The notes: a model not told the origin generated them from the letters alone. Shown: positions 1-9,121, counted from the stretch's first letter. The stretch: 64,000 nt of DNA from an uncultured Paracoccaceae bacterium (GCA_958439195.1 OY288149.1:100384-164383); one strand, 5' to 3'. Numbers and translations are program-made.

Positions 1-2281
1 TCAGCCGTTCGGGGTTGTTTCGGTATTCTTCGGGCACCTGCATGATCACGTCATAGCTGTTGCTGTCGCGGTCGAATTGCGCGACGGCCCCGCCGCCCAC
101 AAGCAGGCCCAAGGTTGTGCCGATGTCGCGGGCGGGCAGGTTAAGTGCGGCGGCGCGCTCCCGGTCGATCTTGAGCGTGATCTGGGTGGAATTGTAGGAC
201 AGCGAGTTCTGCACCACGATGAAGCGACCCGAGGCCATAGCGGCGGCCTTGATCTCTTCGGCCACTTCGAAGATGCGGTCCGAGGGACCGGTGGATTGGA
301 GGATCATGCTGATGGGAAGTCCGCCGCCAGCACCGGGCAGAGACGGGGGGGCAAAGACGAAAGCCTGAACCCCGGCGATGGAGCCGAGTTTGCCCTGCAA
401 TTCGGCCTGGATTTCGGCTTGCGACCGATCCCGTTCCGACCAGTCCTTGAACGCCCAGAGCGCGATGCCGGAATTGGTGGCGCCGCCCATGCCGACGATG
501 GAGAAGTTGGCCGACAGTTCGGGCAGATCCTGGGTCAGTTCGCGCATCTGGTCGATGTAGGTGCGGGTGTATTCCGACGTGGCATAGGGCGGCGCGTTGA
601 CAAAGGCAAAAAGCGCGCCGGAATCTTCCTCTGGGGCCAGTTCGGTTGAGGTTTTGGTGAACAGGTAACCCGTCAGGCTGGCCAGCACGACGACCATCAG
701 AATGGTGATGGCGCGGTAATCGAGCGAGCCGTTGACACGGCGTTCATACCAGCCGGCCAGCCGGTCAAAGCCACGGTCGACCGCGATCTGAAAGCGCGAA
801 TGGTTGCCCTTTTGCAAAAGGCGGGCCGACATCATCGGGGTGATGGTCAACGCCACGATGCCGGAGATGATCACCGCGCCCGCCAATGTGACGGCGAATT
901 CGCGGAACAATGCACCGGTCAGGCCGCCGGTAAAGGCCAGCGGTGCAAAGACGGCGGCAAGGGTGATCGTCATGGCGACGACGGCGCCATAAATTTCCTT
1001 CATCCCCATGAAGGCGGCCTGGATCGGGCGGAAGCCTTCCTCAATGTGGCGGTGGATGTTTTCCACCACGACGATGGCGTCATCCACCACAAGACCGATG
1101 GCCAGCACCATCGCAAGAAGCGACAAGAGGTTGATCGAATAGCCGAACAGATAAAGGACAAACAGCACGCCCAAAAGCGACAGCGGGATCGTTACGACGG
1201 GCATCAGCACCGACCGGAAAGACCCCAGGAACAGCAGGATGATGACGATAACGATGGCCACCGCTTCGGCGATGGTGATGAACACCTCTTCGATCGAGGC
1301 GCTGATCTGTTCGGTGGCGTCATACATCAGGGTCATCGTCATGCCCTGCGGCAGGCTGGACTGGATGAGCGGCAGTTCGGACAGCACGGCGGCGGACATA
1401 TCCAGCGGGTTTGCGCCGGGGGTGGGGAAGACACCGATGAAGGTGCCCGGTTCACCGTTGAAATTCACGATTGTGTCGGTGGATTCGGCAGCCAGTTCCA
1501 CCCGCGCCACATCGGCCAGACGCACCACATCGGCCCCGTCGCCCGATATTGGCAGGGCGGCAAAGGCTTCGGGCGTTTGCAGCGTGGTTTCCATGGTGAT
1601 GGAATAGGCGGTGAATTCACCCTTTGTCTTGCCCGGAGCGGCAAGGAAGTTGGCGTTGTTCACCGCACCCAGCACCTCGGCCGCGGTCAGGCCGCGACCG
1701 GCCAGGCGGATCGGATCAATCCAGATGCGCATGGCATAGGTCTGGCCACCCAGCACCTGAATTTCGGCCACGCCGGGGATGGTGGACATGCGCGGGCGGA
1801 TCACCCGTTCGATGTATTCGGTGACCTGTTCCGATGTCATGTTGGGGTTCTGCATCGCCAGATACATGGTGGCGAAGGTCATCCCCGTGCCTTTGACGAT
1901 GGTCGGATCCTCGGCCTCGGCGGGCAGGCGGGATCGGACCTGCTGCACCTTGGACATGACTTCTGTCAGCGCCACGTCGGGATTTGCGCCCAAACGCATG
2001 TTCACCGTGACGGTGGACGCGGAAGGCGAGGAGGTCGAGGTGATGTAATCCACATTTTCGGTCGTCGCCACGGCGGCGGCGATGGGGGCGGTGATGAAGC
2101 CCTGAATCAGGTCGGGCGCCGCGCCGGGATAGACGGTGGTGATGGTGACCACCGTTTCCTCGACTTCCGGGTATTCGCGGATTTGGAGGTTGAAAAAGCC
2201 TTGCAGACCCAAGAGCAGGATCAACAGGCCCAGCACGGTGGACAGGACCGGGCGCTTGATGAAGATGTCGGCGGGGCTCAT
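1..2281 (-). CDS. RND efflux transporter permease (HAE1/AcrB-MexF type), 3' end beyond window
   Basis: Inner-membrane drug/proton antiporter subunit of a tripartite efflux pump. The gene runs leftward and leaves the window, so about 760 of the family's usual 1,030-1,050 residues are visible. Reading the minus strand from 2281, the N-terminus is a membrane segment (FIKRPVLSTVLGLLILLLG, residues 7-25), followed by a periplasmic porter domain beginning REYPEVEETVVT. The conserved segment GLVVDDAIVVVENI (about residues 393-406) carries the paired Asp residues of the proton relay. The start codon overlaps the stop of the upstream membrane-fusion gene by 4 bp (ATGA), so the two are translationally coupled. 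Substrate cannot be told from sequence. No outer-membrane partner is visible. Confidence 0.93.
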   Translation of the reverse strand, partial: MSPADIFIKRPVLSTVLGLLILLLGLQGFFNLQIREYPEVEETVVTITTVYPGAAPDLIQGFITAPIAAAVATTENVDYITSTSSPSASTVTVNMRLGANPDVALTEVMSKVQQVRSRLPAEAEDPTIVKGTGMTFATMYLAMQNPNMTSEQVTEYIERVIRPRMSTIPGVAEIQVLGGQTYAMRIWIDPIRLAGRGLTAAEVLGAVNNANFLAAPGKTKGEFTAYSITMETTLQTPEAFAALPISGDGADVVRLADVARVELAAESTDTIVNFNGEPGTFIGVFPTPGANPLDMSAAVLSELPLIQSSLPQGMTMTLMYDATEQISASIEEVFITIAEAVAIVIVIILLFLGSFRSVLMPVVTIPLSLLGVLFVLYLFGYSINLLSLLAMVLAIGLVVDDAIVVVENIHRHIEEGFRPIQAAFMGMKEIYGAVVAMTITLAAVFAPLAFTGGLTGALFREFAVTLAGAVIISGIVALTITPMMSARLLQKGNHSRFQIAVDRGFDRLAGWYERRVNGSLDYRAITILMVVVLASLTGYLFTKTSTELAPEEDSGALFAFVNAPPYATSEYTRTYIDQMRELTQDLPELSANFSIVGMGGATNSGIALWAFKDWSERDRSQAEIQAELQGKLGSIAGVQAFVFAPPSLPGAGGGLPISMILQSTGPSDRIFEVAEEIKAAAMASGRFIVVQNSLSYNSTQITLKIDRERAAALNLPARDIGTTLGLLVGGGAVAQFDRDSNSYDVIMQVPEEYRNNPERL

Positions 2282-3402
2282 TGATCGGCTCCGATGGCGG
2301 GACCGGTGGCTTCGGCGGCGGGATTTACGGAATTGTCGACGATAGCGGGCTGACCATTGGTCAGGCGGTTCTGACCTGCGGTGACAACCTGATCCCCCGG
2401 TGAAACACCTTCGGCGATTTCGACCACACCGCCCGACCGGCGGCCGGGTTGGACAAAGATCTGAGCGACGACAAGCTGTTCTGCATCCGCATCCGAGGGG
2501 CGGACGACATAGACGTAATCGCCATAGAGGCTGGTGGAAAGGGCGGTTTGCGGCAGGGCGATGACCCCGCTTTCGGCAGGCAGGCCCACCTGAATGCGGA
2601 CGAATTGACCGGGTGTCAGTTTGCCCTGAGCATTGGTGATGGAACCGCGCAACGCCACAAGGCGGGTGGCGGGGTCGACGCGGGGGTCGATGCCGGTCAG
2701 TTCACCAGAGAAGGTTTCATCCAGCCCTTCGATCTGCACCTGAATAGCCTGCCCGATGGAAAGTTTGGGCAAGTCCTGTTCCGGCAGGCTGAAATCCACC
2801 CGCATGGTGGAAATGTCCTGCAAGGTGGCCACGATGGTGCCGGGGGCCACGTATTGCCCCAGATCGACACGCGGCAGACCGATGGTGCCAGCAAAGGGCG
2901 CGGACAATTGCCGCTGTTCCAGAACGGCGATGGCGCGGGCAAGCTGTGCCTCGGCGGCCTGTGCCGCGGCCTGGGTCTGATCGAGCGAGACGTTGGTGGT
3001 GACCCCGCGACGGGTGAGATCCTGGGCGCGGGCAAGGTTGCTGCGTTCCAGTTCGGCCTGGGTTCGCGCGGCTTCGACATCGGCGGTCTGCACCACGGCG
3101 TCCAGGCGCAGAAGGGTGCTTCCCGCCTCGACCGATGTATTCGGTTCGAACAGGATTTCCTTGACCACACCGGCGGTTTCCACGGTCAGGTCAACGCCTT
3201 GCGCCGCGTTGACGGTGCCGATCGCTTCGATCACCGGGGTCCAGGTGACGGGCTGCGCCTCGACCGTGGAAACGGTCGCGGGTTGCTGGGGCATGTTGGC
3301 AAAGATCTGGGTGATCATGTTGTCGCGGAACATGTTGAACCAGACCAGACCGCCGCCAATAGCACCGAGCAGGATGATGGCGATGATGAGACGTTTGACC
3401 AT
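2278..3402 (-). CDS. RND efflux periplasmic adaptor (membrane-fusion protein, HlyD/AcrA family)
   Basis: Adaptor that links the RND permease to an outer-membrane channel. I chose ATG 3402, giving 374 aa, because the protein then begins MVKRLIIAIILLGAIGGG, a typical N-terminal membrane anchor. An in-frame ATG at 3477 would add 25 residues with no family-like character. After the anchor come the barrel-sandwich half beginning TVSTVEAQPVTW, an alpha-helical hairpin rich in Ala, Gln and Arg (about residues 105-165), then the second lipoyl half and beta-barrel (SAPFAGTIGLPRVDLGQYV). The C-terminus (VVTAGQNRLTNGQPAIV) is typical of the family. First gene of the operon with the permease. No regulator gene lies directly upstream. 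Confidence 0.93.
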   Translation of the reverse strand: MVKRLIIAIILLGAIGGGLVWFNMFRDNMITQIFANMPQQPATVSTVEAQPVTWTPVIEAIGTVNAAQGVDLTVETAGVVKEILFEPNTSVEAGSTLLRLDAVVQTADVEAARTQAELERSNLARAQDLTRRGVTTNVSLDQTQAAAQAAEAQLARAIAVLEQRQLSAPFAGTIGLPRVDLGQYVAPGTIVATLQDISTMRVDFSLPEQDLPKLSIGQAIQVQIEGLDETFSGELTGIDPRVDPATRLVALRGSITNAQGKLTPGQFVRIQVGLPAESGVIALPQTALSTSLYGDYVYVVRPSDADAEQLVVAQIFVQPGRRSGGVVEIAEGVSPGDQVVTAGQNRLTNGQPAIVDNSVNPAAEATGPAIGADQ

Positions 3403-3580
3403 GGAAAGGGGCCTTTGTTCGGAATGGGCGGCAGGGATCGGGGAAACCTGCCGATGAATGAATTCTATGCCTTGCATTTACCTATGACCTGGCAAAGTCA
3501 AGAAAGGCCGCAAGAAATTGAACGGTATCGGACAGGATTGTTGGCCTTTGTTGGAAAACTGGCAACGGGATATTGAATGA

Positions 3581-3603
3581 CGCCTGTGCTTCTGCCACAG
3601 GCG
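3581..3603. repeat. Inverted repeat upstream of the efflux operon and VOC gene
   Basis: CGCCTGTG and CACAGGCG form perfect 8-bp arms separated by 7 bases. The dyad lies between the divergent efflux operon (start 3402) and the VOC gene (start 3638). It has no following T-run, so it is more like a protein-binding dyad than a terminator. No regulator is assigned. Confidence 0.35.
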
Positions 3604-3637
3604 GGTAACGGATAGGCAACGCGCAAAGAGGGGCTGC

Positions 3638-4318
3638 ATGGCCGAAAAGGCGACACTGATCCCCGAATTGGCCGTGACGGATGTGCCTGCGGCGGCGTCC
3701 ATGCTGCGCGATGTGTTCGGATTTGTGGACGATGGCGGGCTGATGCGGCTGGGCGATCAGGCGGTGGCGCTGGTGGCGGTGGATGCGCCCGGCGGGCATG
3801 GGGTGATCGACCATCTGGCGTTGGCGGTGGCCGATCTGGATGCCACGCTGGCCGCGATGCAGGAGCGCGGCGCGCTGCTGGAGGCAACCACGCCCAACGG
3901 CCCGCGCGAGATTGCCGAATTCTGGGACGCGGGGATGCGCTATGTGTTCCTTGCCGGGCCAGAGGGGGCGCGGATCGAATTGTGCGCGCGGCGGGACGGG
4001 ACGGCGCGGGCGGGCCTGCCGGGGCACGACCATCTGGGCATTCCCTGCACCGATATTGCGGCGTCGGTCACGTTCTGGGTGGGGCTGGGGGCACAACCGA
4101 TGGCGGCGGTCAATCTGACCCGCGCAGATGGTGTGACGCATGTGCGGTTCCTGTCTTTGGGCGACAGTGTGGTGGAGTTGTATGAACCGCCCGCCCTGCG
4201 TGGCCGGGCGGCGGATTTTGCCGCGACTGCGCTGTGGCGTGGGGTGCGGCTGGCCGGGTCAGGGCAGGTGCCGGGGCCGCGGCGCGGGCCGGATGGGCTG
4301 CGCGTGACGGTGGTCTAG
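3638..4318 (+). CDS. VOC (glyoxalase/bleomycin-resistance fold) family protein
   Basis: A 226-aa protein with two vicinal-oxygen-chelate modules. The first runs from about residue 8 (IPELAVTDVPAAASML) to 118, including the HLALAVADLDATLAAM strand-helix. The second starts near GHDHLGIPCTDIAASVTFW (about residues 129-147). VOC proteins bind a divalent metal through His/Glu residues and act as lyases, isomerases, dioxygenases or resistance proteins; nothing here fixes the substrate. The ATG is preceded by GAGGGG at a suitable distance. The stop overlaps the stop of the convergent phosphatase gene (ctag). It reads away from the efflux operon across 235 bp that contain an 8-bp inverted repeat. Confidence 0.8.
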   Translation: MAEKATLIPELAVTDVPAAASMLRDVFGFVDDGGLMRLGDQAVALVAVDAPGGHGVIDHLALAVADLDATLAAMQERGALLEATTPNGPREIAEFWDAGMRYVFLAGPEGARIELCARRDGTARAGLPGHDHLGIPCTDIAASVTFWVGLGAQPMAAVNLTRADGVTHVRFLSLGDSVVELYEPPALRGRAADFAATALWRGVRLAGSGQVPGPRRGPDGLRVTVV

Positions 4319-4986
4319 GCGCGGTTGCCGTGTGACAGTTCGCTGTTGCGCCGGATCAGGGCGGGCAGGTCATCCCAATGGTCAAAGGCGGCATGATGCG
4401 GCAGGTCGGCCAGCGCCGTCTTGCGATAGCCTTGGGTGAACAGCACCAGCGGCACACCGGCGCGCTGGGCGGTTTCGGCATCCACCTCGCTGTCGCCCAG
4501 AAACAGGATCGGCCCATCGCCAACCAAAGAGATGGCAAGATGCAGCGGCGCGGGATCGGGTTTGCGCACGGGCAGCGTATCGCCGCCCACAATCACCGGG
4601 AAGCGGTGGGTCCAGCCCAGATGGGCCAACAGCGCGCGGGTCGGACCTTCGGGTTTGTTGGTGCAAAGCGCCATGGGCAGGTCAATCGCATCCAGCGCCG
4701 CCTCTACCCCCGGATAGGGGCGGGTCAGGCCGCCGGGATCATGTTCATAGCGGGTGATGAAGCGGGCGCACAGGTCGGCGTGACGGGCGGGATCGTCGGG
4801 CAGGGCCAGCGCATGCATGACGCGGGTGATCAGGATGGGAACGCCGCCGCCGACAAAGCCGCGCACCGTTTCAAACGTCAGGGGGGCATGGCCATCCTCG
4901 GCCAGCAGGGCATTGACCCCGGCATGGATGTCGGGTGCGCTGTCGACCAGCGTGCCGTCAAGATCAAGGATCAGGGCGCGGATCAC
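4315..4986 (-). CDS. gph: Phosphoglycolate phosphatase (HAD superfamily)
   Basis: Predicted to hydrolyse 2-phosphoglycolate to glycolate, a salvage step for DNA-repair and oxygenation by-products. 223 aa, the usual length. HAD motif I is DLDGTLVDS (Asp8 and Asp10, nucleophile and acid/base). Motif II is ALCTNKPEGPT, motif III Lys lies in VRKPDPAPL, and motif IV is FLGDSEVDAE. The helical cap follows motif I (FVGGGVPILI). The gene sits 3 bp downstream of the oxidoreductase stop at 4990 and is probably co-transcribed with the two genes above it. Other small-molecule HAD phosphatases share these motifs, so the exact substrate is inferred from overall Gph-like character. Confidence 0.85.
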   Translation of the reverse strand: MIRALILDLDGTLVDSAPDIHAGVNALLAEDGHAPLTFETVRGFVGGGVPILITRVMHALALPDDPARHADLCARFITRYEHDPGGLTRPYPGVEAALDAIDLPMALCTNKPEGPTRALLAHLGWTHRFPVIVGGDTLPVRKPDPAPLHLAISLVGDGPILFLGDSEVDAETAQRAGVPLVLFTQGYRKTALADLPHHAAFDHWDDLPALIRRNSELSHGNRA

Positions 4987-4989
4987 CGG

Positions 4990-6387
4990 TCAGCGCCCCG
5001 TGAGCCAGTTGCCCAGTTTGGCCAGCCGTGACGGCGGGCCTTGGCGGGCCGTTTCGCGCCGGTCGGCCATGCCGTAAAGGCCATACATCCCATGCACTCC
5101 CAGCCAGCGCAGCGGTTCGGGTTCCCATTTGCGCACCCGGCGGTTCACCCAAGGCAGGCGTGTCAGATCGGTCTGGCGGTCCAGCGTCAGATCGGCCAGC
5201 GTGCGGCCCGACAGGTTCGAGGTGGATACCCCAACCCCGACATAGCCCCCGGCCCAGCCGATGCGCGTGACCGGGTCCAGCCCCGCCGTGGCGCACCAGT
5301 CGCGCGGCACGCCGATCACGCCGCACCAGGCATGGTCGATGGAAAAGCGCTTCGTGGCGGGGAAATGGGTGTGCAGGATGGTGGTCAGGCGGCGGATGGT
5401 TTCGGCGTCAGGCGCCCCCGATTTGTCGATGTCCGAGCCAAAGCGATACGGCACACCGCGCGCGCCCACGGTGATGCGCCCTTCGCGCGTGCGTTGGCAA
5501 TAGCAATAGGCGTTGGCGAAATCGCCAAGGATTTCATGGCCATGCCAGCCGATTTCGGCCCAAACCTCGGGCGGCAGGGGTTCGGTGGCGATCTGCGCGG
5601 AATTGAGCGGCAGCCATTCGCGTTTCAGCCCCGGCAGGGTGGCGGTGAACCCTTCGGTGCAGCGCAGGATGGTGTGGGCGGTGACGGTGCCGCGTTTCGT
5701 GGTGACGCGGCCGGGGGCGATGGCGGTAACTTCGGTTTCTTCGCAGATGCGCACGCCCATCGCTTCGACCACCTGTGCCAGACCGCGCACCAGTTTTGCA
5801 GGCTGCACACGGGCCACGCCGCCCACCACCATCGCGCCCAGCACACCGGGGATGTTCACGCGGCTGGCAGTCTGTCCCGCACCGATCATGTGGACGCGGT
5901 CTTCGCCCCAATGGCGGCGGTGGGCAACCTCTGCCTCGCAGCGGGCAAGCTGGGCGGGGGTTGTGGCGACCATCAATTCATCGGTGCGCAGGATGTCGGC
6001 CTCTATCCCTTCAACCCCGGCTACACGGATGATTTCGTCCACCGTGCCGGTCATCGTCTGCACCATTGCGCGGACCGATGCCTCATCCGAGGTGGCCAGA
6101 TAGCGTTCGTGGTTCCAGGCAAAGCCGCCCGTCAGCCAGCCACCATTGCGGCCGGACGCGCCGAAGCCTGCGAAATCCTTTTCACAAACGATGATGTTCA
6201 GGCCGGGATCGGCTTTTTTCAGGTAGTAGGCCGACCAAAGCCCGGTATAGCCCGCGCCAATGATGCAGACATCGGTTGTGGTGTCGCCCGGCAGGGGTGG
6301 GCGGCGGGTCTGCGGCAGGCCGATATCGGCATACCAGAAGGATACGTCGCCGACATGGGCGGGGCCTTGGCCAAGGGGGGCATTCAT
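4990..6387 (-). CDS. FAD-dependent oxidoreductase of DAO fold, gamma-glutamylputrescine oxidase-like
   Basis: 465 aa. The N-terminal FAD-binding motif is CIIGAGYTGLWSAYYL (about residues 41-56), preceded by SFWYADIG, which is common in PuuB/OrdL-type oxidases. FGASGRNGGW follows the second strand, as in DAO-family proteins. The C-terminal part has GWAGGYVGVGVSTSNLSGRT, the usual second flavin contact. PuuB oxidises gamma-glutamyl-putrescine, and the next gene upstream encodes a glutamine-synthetase-like enzyme of the kind that makes that substrate, which supports the assignment. The two genes are 9 bp apart in the same direction. The physiological amine is uncertain, and OrdL-like enzymes with other substrates look similar. 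Confidence 0.78.
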   Translation of the reverse strand: MNAPLGQGPAHVGDVSFWYADIGLPQTRRPPLPGDTTTDVCIIGAGYTGLWSAYYLKKADPGLNIIVCEKDFAGFGASGRNGGWLTGGFAWNHERYLATSDEASVRAMVQTMTGTVDEIIRVAGVEGIEADILRTDELMVATTPAQLARCEAEVAHRRHWGEDRVHMIGAGQTASRVNIPGVLGAMVVGGVARVQPAKLVRGLAQVVEAMGVRICEETEVTAIAPGRVTTKRGTVTAHTILRCTEGFTATLPGLKREWLPLNSAQIATEPLPPEVWAEIGWHGHEILGDFANAYCYCQRTREGRITVGARGVPYRFGSDIDKSGAPDAETIRRLTTILHTHFPATKRFSIDHAWCGVIGVPRDWCATAGLDPVTRIGWAGGYVGVGVSTSNLSGRTLADLTLDRQTDLTRLPWVNRRVRKWEPEPLRWLGVHGMYGLYGMADRRETARQGPPSRLAKLGNWLTGR

Positions 6388-6396
6388 GGGCGCATC

Positions 6397-7773
6397 TCAC
6401 AGATACCAGTCATATTCGCGGGGCAGGACATCGGCCATGAACGCCTCGAATTCCGCGCGTTTGATCGTGGCATAGGCAGCGGGATAGCGGGGGCCAAGGT
6501 AGTCAGCCATGAGGGCCGAGCTTTCCATCCGGTCAAGCGCCGTCCAGAGTTTCAGGGGCATGGTGGGATCAGCCTCTTCCCCGGCATTTCCGGTTGATGG
6601 GGGGGTAGGGGAAAGCTGCCGGGTCAGGCCGTGATGAACGCCCGCCAGCACGGCGGCCATGACAAGGTAGGGGTTCGCCTCGGCCCCGGCAATGCGGTGT
6701 TCGATCCGCCGCGCCGCGCCGCCGCCTGCGGGGATGCGAAAGCTGACCGACCGGTTGTTGGTGCCCCAGGACGTGTTGACCGGGACAAACTGGTTAGGCG
6801 CGAACCGGCGATAGGCGTTCAGGTTGGGGGCAAAGATTGCCATCGCGTCATGCGTGGTGGCCTGAAGCCCGGCAATGGCGTGGCCCAGAATCGCGTCGCC
6901 CAGAATCGCGTCGCCCGCCGTGGTGCGGTCGTCAAAGACATTGCGCCCTTCGGCATCAACCAGGCTGAGGTGGATGTGCAGGCCAGATCCCGACTGATCG
7001 GCAAAGGGTTTTGACATGAAGGTGGCGTCCAACCCGTGCCGATTGGCGACGCCTTTGACAATCCGTCGCAGCATCAGGGCATGGTCGGCGGCACGGATGG
7101 GATCGGGCAGATGACCAAGGTTCACCTCGAACTGTGCGCCGCCATATTCGGCGGTGGCGGCCCCTGCGGGAACGCCTTGGGCGATGCAGGCGGCGTCGAT
7201 CTCGGCCAGGATCGTGGCCCATTCATCCAGCTTGTCAAAGGCCAGAACACGCGGCGCTTCCGGCGCGCGACCGGACCGGGCGGGGCGGGCAGGTGCGATG
7301 CGACCATTTGCATCGCGGGTGGGATCGACGAGATAGAATTCCAGCTCGCAGGCCACGACCGGAGTCAGGCCCAGATCGGCAAAGCGGGCCACGACCGATC
7401 CCAGGATGGCGCGCGGATCGAACCACCACGCGGCAACACCTTCGGGCGGGGCGGGGGCGATCAGGACCTGTGCAGTATCGTCCTGCCACGGGACAAGCGC
7501 GAGTGTGCCGGGCAGGGGATAAGAGGTGGCATCCGGGTCGCCATCGGAAAAGCCGATCCCTTCGACATCCCAGCACGCCCCAAGGGCATCCAGCGTGGTG
7601 ATCCCGGCGCAAAACGCCACGCCGGAGGTCCAGACTTTGGACGCATCGCGGATGGGGTATCGCTTGCCGATGGGCGTGCCGCATAGATCAAACATCACCG
7701 CATCGAGGAAGCGGAGGTTCGGGTGGGCGGCGAGAAAAGCATCGAGTTCGGGGAGCGAAGTAGCATCTGTCAT
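6397..7773 (-). CDS. Glutamine synthetase family protein, gamma-glutamylpolyamine synthetase-like
   Basis: 458 aa from ATG 7773; an in-frame upstream extension to 7917 would run through the gcdH terminator hairpin and was rejected. The N-terminal grasp domain (RFLDAVMFDLCGTPIGKRYP) and the ATP-grasp C-terminal domain (GSGLHIHLSL, NRSVSFRIPAGGG, RRIEHRIAGAEANPYLVMA) follow glutamine synthetase order. Housekeeping GlnA keeps an NPAMY-type adenylylation loop and is generally a little longer; this one fits PuuA/GlnA-like proteins that glutamylate amines. Followed 9 bp later by the DAO oxidase gene, matching a putrescine-utilisation pair. No PuuC aldehyde dehydrogenase or PuuD hydrolase is adjacent. 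Confidence 0.83.
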   Translation of the reverse strand: MTDATSLPELDAFLAAHPNLRFLDAVMFDLCGTPIGKRYPIRDASKVWTSGVAFCAGITTLDALGACWDVEGIGFSDGDPDATSYPLPGTLALVPWQDDTAQVLIAPAPPEGVAAWWFDPRAILGSVVARFADLGLTPVVACELEFYLVDPTRDANGRIAPARPARSGRAPEAPRVLAFDKLDEWATILAEIDAACIAQGVPAGAATAEYGGAQFEVNLGHLPDPIRAADHALMLRRIVKGVANRHGLDATFMSKPFADQSGSGLHIHLSLVDAEGRNVFDDRTTAGDAILGDAILGHAIAGLQATTHDAMAIFAPNLNAYRRFAPNQFVPVNTSWGTNNRSVSFRIPAGGGAARRIEHRIAGAEANPYLVMAAVLAGVHHGLTRQLSPTPPSTGNAGEEADPTMPLKLWTALDRMESSALMADYLGPRYPAAYATIKRAEFEAFMADVLPREYDWYL

Positions 7774-7832
7774 GACGCGAAGCCTAGCGACGGCGTGCCG
7801 CTTGTCATCCCCGAAGTTGCGAGAAAATGGTC

Positions 7833-7872
7833 GCGGGGCGGGAATTCTTCGGGTGAAGAATTCCCGCCCCGC
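7833..7872 (-). terminator. Intrinsic terminator of gcdH
   Basis: An 18-bp perfect inverted repeat (7833-7850 with 7855-7872) closes on a 4-base loop. It begins 7 bases beyond the gcdH stop in the direction of transcription. On the minus strand it is followed after a few bases by a TTTTC run. The placement separates gcdH from the glutamine-synthetase-like gene that starts at 7773. Confidence 0.8.
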
Positions 7873-7879
7873 CTGTTGA

Positions 7880-9121
7880 TCAGAAAAACGCCTGAACCCC
7901 GGTGATGGCGCGGCCAAGGATCAGGGCATGCACGTCATGGGTGCCTTCGTAGGTGTTCACGGTTTCCAGGTTCACCATGTGGCGCATGATCTGGAAGTCT
8001 TCCTGAATGCCATTGCCGCCATGCATGTCGCGGGCCCAGCGGGCGGCATCCAGCGCCTTGCCGCAATTGTTGCGTTTGACGATGGAGATCATTTCCGGCG
8101 CGGCATTCGCCTCGTCCAGCAGGCGGCCGACGCGGAGGCTGGCCTGAAGGCCAAGGGAGATTTCGGTCATCATGTTGGCGAGTTTCAATTGGTAAAGCTG
8201 CGTTCCCGCCAACGGCTTGCCGAATTGCTTGCGGTCCAGCCCGTATTGGCGCGCGGCATGCATGCAGAATTCGGCGGCGCCCATCACCCCCCAGGAAATG
8301 CCATAGCGCGCACGGTTCAGGCAGCCGAAGGGGCCTTTCAGCCCCTCGACATGGGGCAGGAGCGCGTCTTCGCCCACTTCGACATCCTTCATCACGATTT
8401 CACCGGTGATTGAGGCGCGGAGGCTGAGCTTGCCGCCGACTTTGGGGGCGGTCAGGCCCTTGGTGCCCTTTTGCAGGACAAAGCCCTTGATCTTGCCGCC
8501 ATGCGCCTCAGATTTTGCCCAGACGACAAAGACATCGGCAATGGGGGCGTTGGAAATCCACATCTTCGCGCCGTTCAGCACATAGCCATTGGCGGTTTTC
8601 TTGGCGGTGGTCTTCATCCCTGCCGGATCAGACCCGGCATCGGGTTCTGTCAGGCCAAAGCAGCCGATCCATTCGCCGGATGCCAGTTTAGGCAGGAATT
8701 TCTGGCGCTGTTCTTCGGTTCCGTACGCATAGATCGGATACATCACCAGCGACGATTGCACCGACATCATCGACCGATACCCGCTATCGACCCGTTCCAC
8801 TTCGCGCGCCACAAGGCCGTAGGCGACATAAGAGCTGCCCAACCCGCCGTATTCTTCGGGAATGGTTACGCCCAGAAGGCCCATCTCGCCCATTTCGCGG
8901 AAGATGGCGGGATCGGTGGTTTCTTCCCGATAGGCGGCGACCACGCGGGGTTGCAGCTTTTCCTGCGCATAGGCGCGGGCGGCATCGCGCAGCATCCGTT
9001 CTTCTTCGGTCAGTTGGTCATTCAGGCGGAAGGGGTCTTCCCAATCGAACCGGCCCAGATCGGGGGCATCCTTGGCCTTCAGCTTCGGCTTGTCGGTGGT
9101 TTTCGGGGCGTCAAGGCTCAT
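7880..9121 (-). CDS. gcdH: Glutaryl-CoA dehydrogenase
   Basis: Acyl-CoA dehydrogenase that oxidises and decarboxylates glutaryl-CoA to crotonyl-CoA in lysine/tryptophan and aromatic catabolism. 413 aa from ATG 9121, which has a GGAGG sequence upstream; a longer in-frame start at 9286 lacks conservation. N-terminal RFDWEDPFRLNDQLTEEE is characteristic of this subfamily. GCFGLTEPDAGSDPAGM is the ACAD signature. The catalytic Glu lies in TYEGTHDVHALILGRAITG near the C-terminus, a GcdH hallmark; many other ACADs differ there. A LysR gene starts 144 bp upstream on the other strand, the usual regulator position. Ends in a very strong hairpin terminator. Confidence 0.95.
   Translation of the reverse strand: MSLDAPKTTDKPKLKAKDAPDLGRFDWEDPFRLNDQLTEEERMLRDAARAYAQEKLQPRVVAAYREETTDPAIFREMGEMGLLGVTIPEEYGGLGSSYVAYGLVAREVERVDSGYRSMMSVQSSLVMYPIYAYGTEEQRQKFLPKLASGEWIGCFGLTEPDAGSDPAGMKTTAKKTANGYVLNGAKMWISNAPIADVFVVWAKSEAHGGKIKGFVLQKGTKGLTAPKVGGKLSLRASITGEIVMKDVEVGEDALLPHVEGLKGPFGCLNRARYGISWGVMGAAEFCMHAARQYGLDRKQFGKPLAGTQLYQLKLANMMTEISLGLQASLRVGRLLDEANAAPEMISIVKRNNCGKALDAARWARDMHGGNGIQEDFQIMRHMVNLETVNTYEGTHDVHALILGRAITGVQAFF

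Noticed and set aside
800..2284. Long plus-strand reading frame (494 codons) opposite the RND permease
   Set aside because: His/Gly/Asp/Arg-rich composition typical of antisense frames in high-GC DNA; the minus-strand protein is clearly an efflux permease.
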